DNA of 7,714 nucleotides from NCBI GenBank assembly GCA_947483455.1, contig CANKNK010000073.1:1-7714 (forward strand), given 5' to 3'. The notes under the pieces were generated by a model, which was given only the letters and a program-made list of their open reading frames with translations, did no database searches and was not told the DNA's origin. Source of the stretch: Comamonadaceae bacterium (lineage in GTDB: Bacteria > Pseudomonadota > Gammaproteobacteria > Burkholderiales > Burkholderiaceae_C). Both the position numbers and the translations under genes were made by a program. Below, piece by piece: positions 6,883 through 7,714 of this stretch; position 1 is the first letter of the stretch, and each line of letters starts with the position of its first letter.

Positions 6883-7714
6883 ATGCATTTCGATTTTTCC
6901 AATCCCTACCACAGCACCCGCCTGCCGGTATTTGCCCGCAACATCGTCAGCACCTCGCACCCGTTGGCGGCACAAGCAGGTTTGCGCATGCTATGGCAAG
7001 GCGGAAATGCCGTGGACGCAGCCATCGCCGCTGCCGCCGCGCTAACAATTTGCGAGCCCGTCAGCAACGGCCTAGGCTCGGATGCGTTTTGTATTTTGTG
7101 GGACGGGCAACAACTGCACGGCCTCAACAGCGCGGGCCACGCGCCTGCCGCCTGGACGCCGGACTACTTTCACAGAAAATACGGCAGCGCCTTGGCCACA
7201 CCGCCCAAACGCGGGCTGGACGCGGTCACGGTGCCTGGCGCCGTGGGCGCCTGGGCGGCGCTGAGCCAGCGCTTTGGCAAACTGCCTTTTGCTGACCTCA
7301 TGCAGCCTGCCATCGAGATCGCCGAGCGCGGCTACTTGGTGCCCGTAGTGGTCCAGCAAAAATGGGCGGCTGCCACGCCGGAACTGCACAAGCAACCCGG
7401 CTTTGCCGACCATTTTTTGCCCTACGGGCGCGCGCCCCAGGTGGGCGAGTTATTCCAATTCCCCGCAGCGGCACGCGGCCTGCGCGAGATCGCGGCAAGC
7501 CTTGGCGAATCCTTTTATCGCGGAGAGATGGCGCAGGCCATGGAGCGCTTTTCCAGCGCGAATGGCGGCAGTCTGCGCGCCTCGGACCTGGCGGCTTTTC
7601 AGCCCGAGTGGGTGAGGCCGCTGGCACATAACTACCGGGGCTATACAGTGCATGAGATACCACCCAGCGGCCAGGGCATTGCCGCGCTGATGGCGCTGGG
7701 CATGCTCGACCGCT
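6883..7714 (+). CDS. Gamma-glutamyltransferase-family proenzyme (YwrD-like), 3' truncated by window
   Basis: First 277 codons, open to the right edge. Family marks are the N-terminal IVSTSHPLAAQAGLRMLWQG, then GGNAVDAAIAAAAALT.EPVSNGLGSDAF (about residues 41-69), VTVPGAVGAWAALSQRFGKLPF.DLM.PAIEIAERGY, and PPSGQGIAALMAL near the cut end. These are large-subunit features of gamma-glutamyltranspeptidases and related acylases, which hydrolyse or transfer gamma-glutamyl groups after self-cleavage at a Thr. That Thr, usually near residue 390, lies outside the window. GLGSDAF and LNSAGHAP (residues 81-88) replace the GGGGF and DFRE-type motifs of classical GGT, so the usual gamma-glutamyl-binding Arg is missing; this matches the YwrD-like branch. 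No signal peptide is present, so it is probably cytoplasmic. It follows the operon after 119 bases and may be independently transcribed. Its link to the upstream pathway is unproven. Confidence 0.9.
   Translation, partial: MHFDFSNPYHSTRLPVFARNIVSTSHPLAAQAGLRMLWQGGNAVDAAIAAAAALTICEPVSNGLGSDAFCILWDGQQLHGLNSAGHAPAAWTPDYFHRKYGSALATPPKRGLDAVTVPGAVGAWAALSQRFGKLPFADLMQPAIEIAERGYLVPVVVQQKWAAATPELHKQPGFADHFLPYGRAPQVGELFQFPAAARGLREIAASLGESFYRGEMAQAMERFSSANGGSLRASDLAAFQPEWVRPLAHNYRGYTVHEIPPSGQGIAALMALGMLDR

Noticed and set aside
6816..7295. Alternative + strand open frame overlapping the start of the GGT gene
   Set aside because: The overlapping frame from 6883 has unmistakable gamma-glutamyltransferase motifs and stays open to the window end; the other frame has none.
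1..7714. CRISPR arrays, tRNA or rRNA genes, insertion sequences, phage or attachment sites
   Set aside because: I saw no regularly spaced repeats, RNA-gene signatures, transposase or integrase reading frames, or terminal inverted repeats.

Overview
The window is a GC-rich, densely packed stretch of bacterial chromosome. All recognisable genes lie on the + strand. Base composition, codon use and protein character suggest a beta-proteobacterium, probably Burkholderiales/Comamonadaceae, but this is an inference with no rRNA or marker gene behind it. The window opens inside one gene and closes inside another.

Region 1 (1-6763) reads as one operon of six genes. In order: (i) the C-terminal part of a phytoene-desaturase-fold (PYROXD2-like) FAD oxidoreductase; (ii) a complete paralogue of it; (iii) a stand-alone GcvT-type, folate-binding aminomethyltransferase; (iv) a GbcA-like Rieske oxygenase catalytic subunit; (v) a TetR-family regulator resembling BetI; (vi) a second, shorter and different Rieske oxygenase. 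The first three genes are joined by 4-base ATGA stop/start overlaps. The remaining gaps are 8, 20 and 30 bases.

Region 2 (6764-6882) is a short non-coding spacer holding an imperfect direct repeat, a weak dyad and a possible -10 box. Region 3 (6883-7714) is the first 277 codons of a cytoplasmic gamma-glutamyltransferase-like proenzyme (YwrD-type), cut by the window end.

Taken together, the operon looks like a catabolic pathway for an N-methylated compound, such as a betaine, a methylated amino acid or an N-methyl heterocycle. Rieske oxygenases hydroxylate a methyl group or ring. The FAD enzymes oxidise or desaturate C-N or C-C bonds. The GcvT-like protein would pass the released one-carbon unit to tetrahydrofolate. 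A BetI-like sensor would respond to the substrate. The substrate cannot be read from the sequence. No reductase or ferredoxin for the oxygenases, no transporter, and no gcvH/gcvP or sarcosine oxidase genes are present. The combination of two FAD paralogues, a lone GcvT protein, two unlike Rieske oxygenases and an embedded regulator is the item most worth follow-up.
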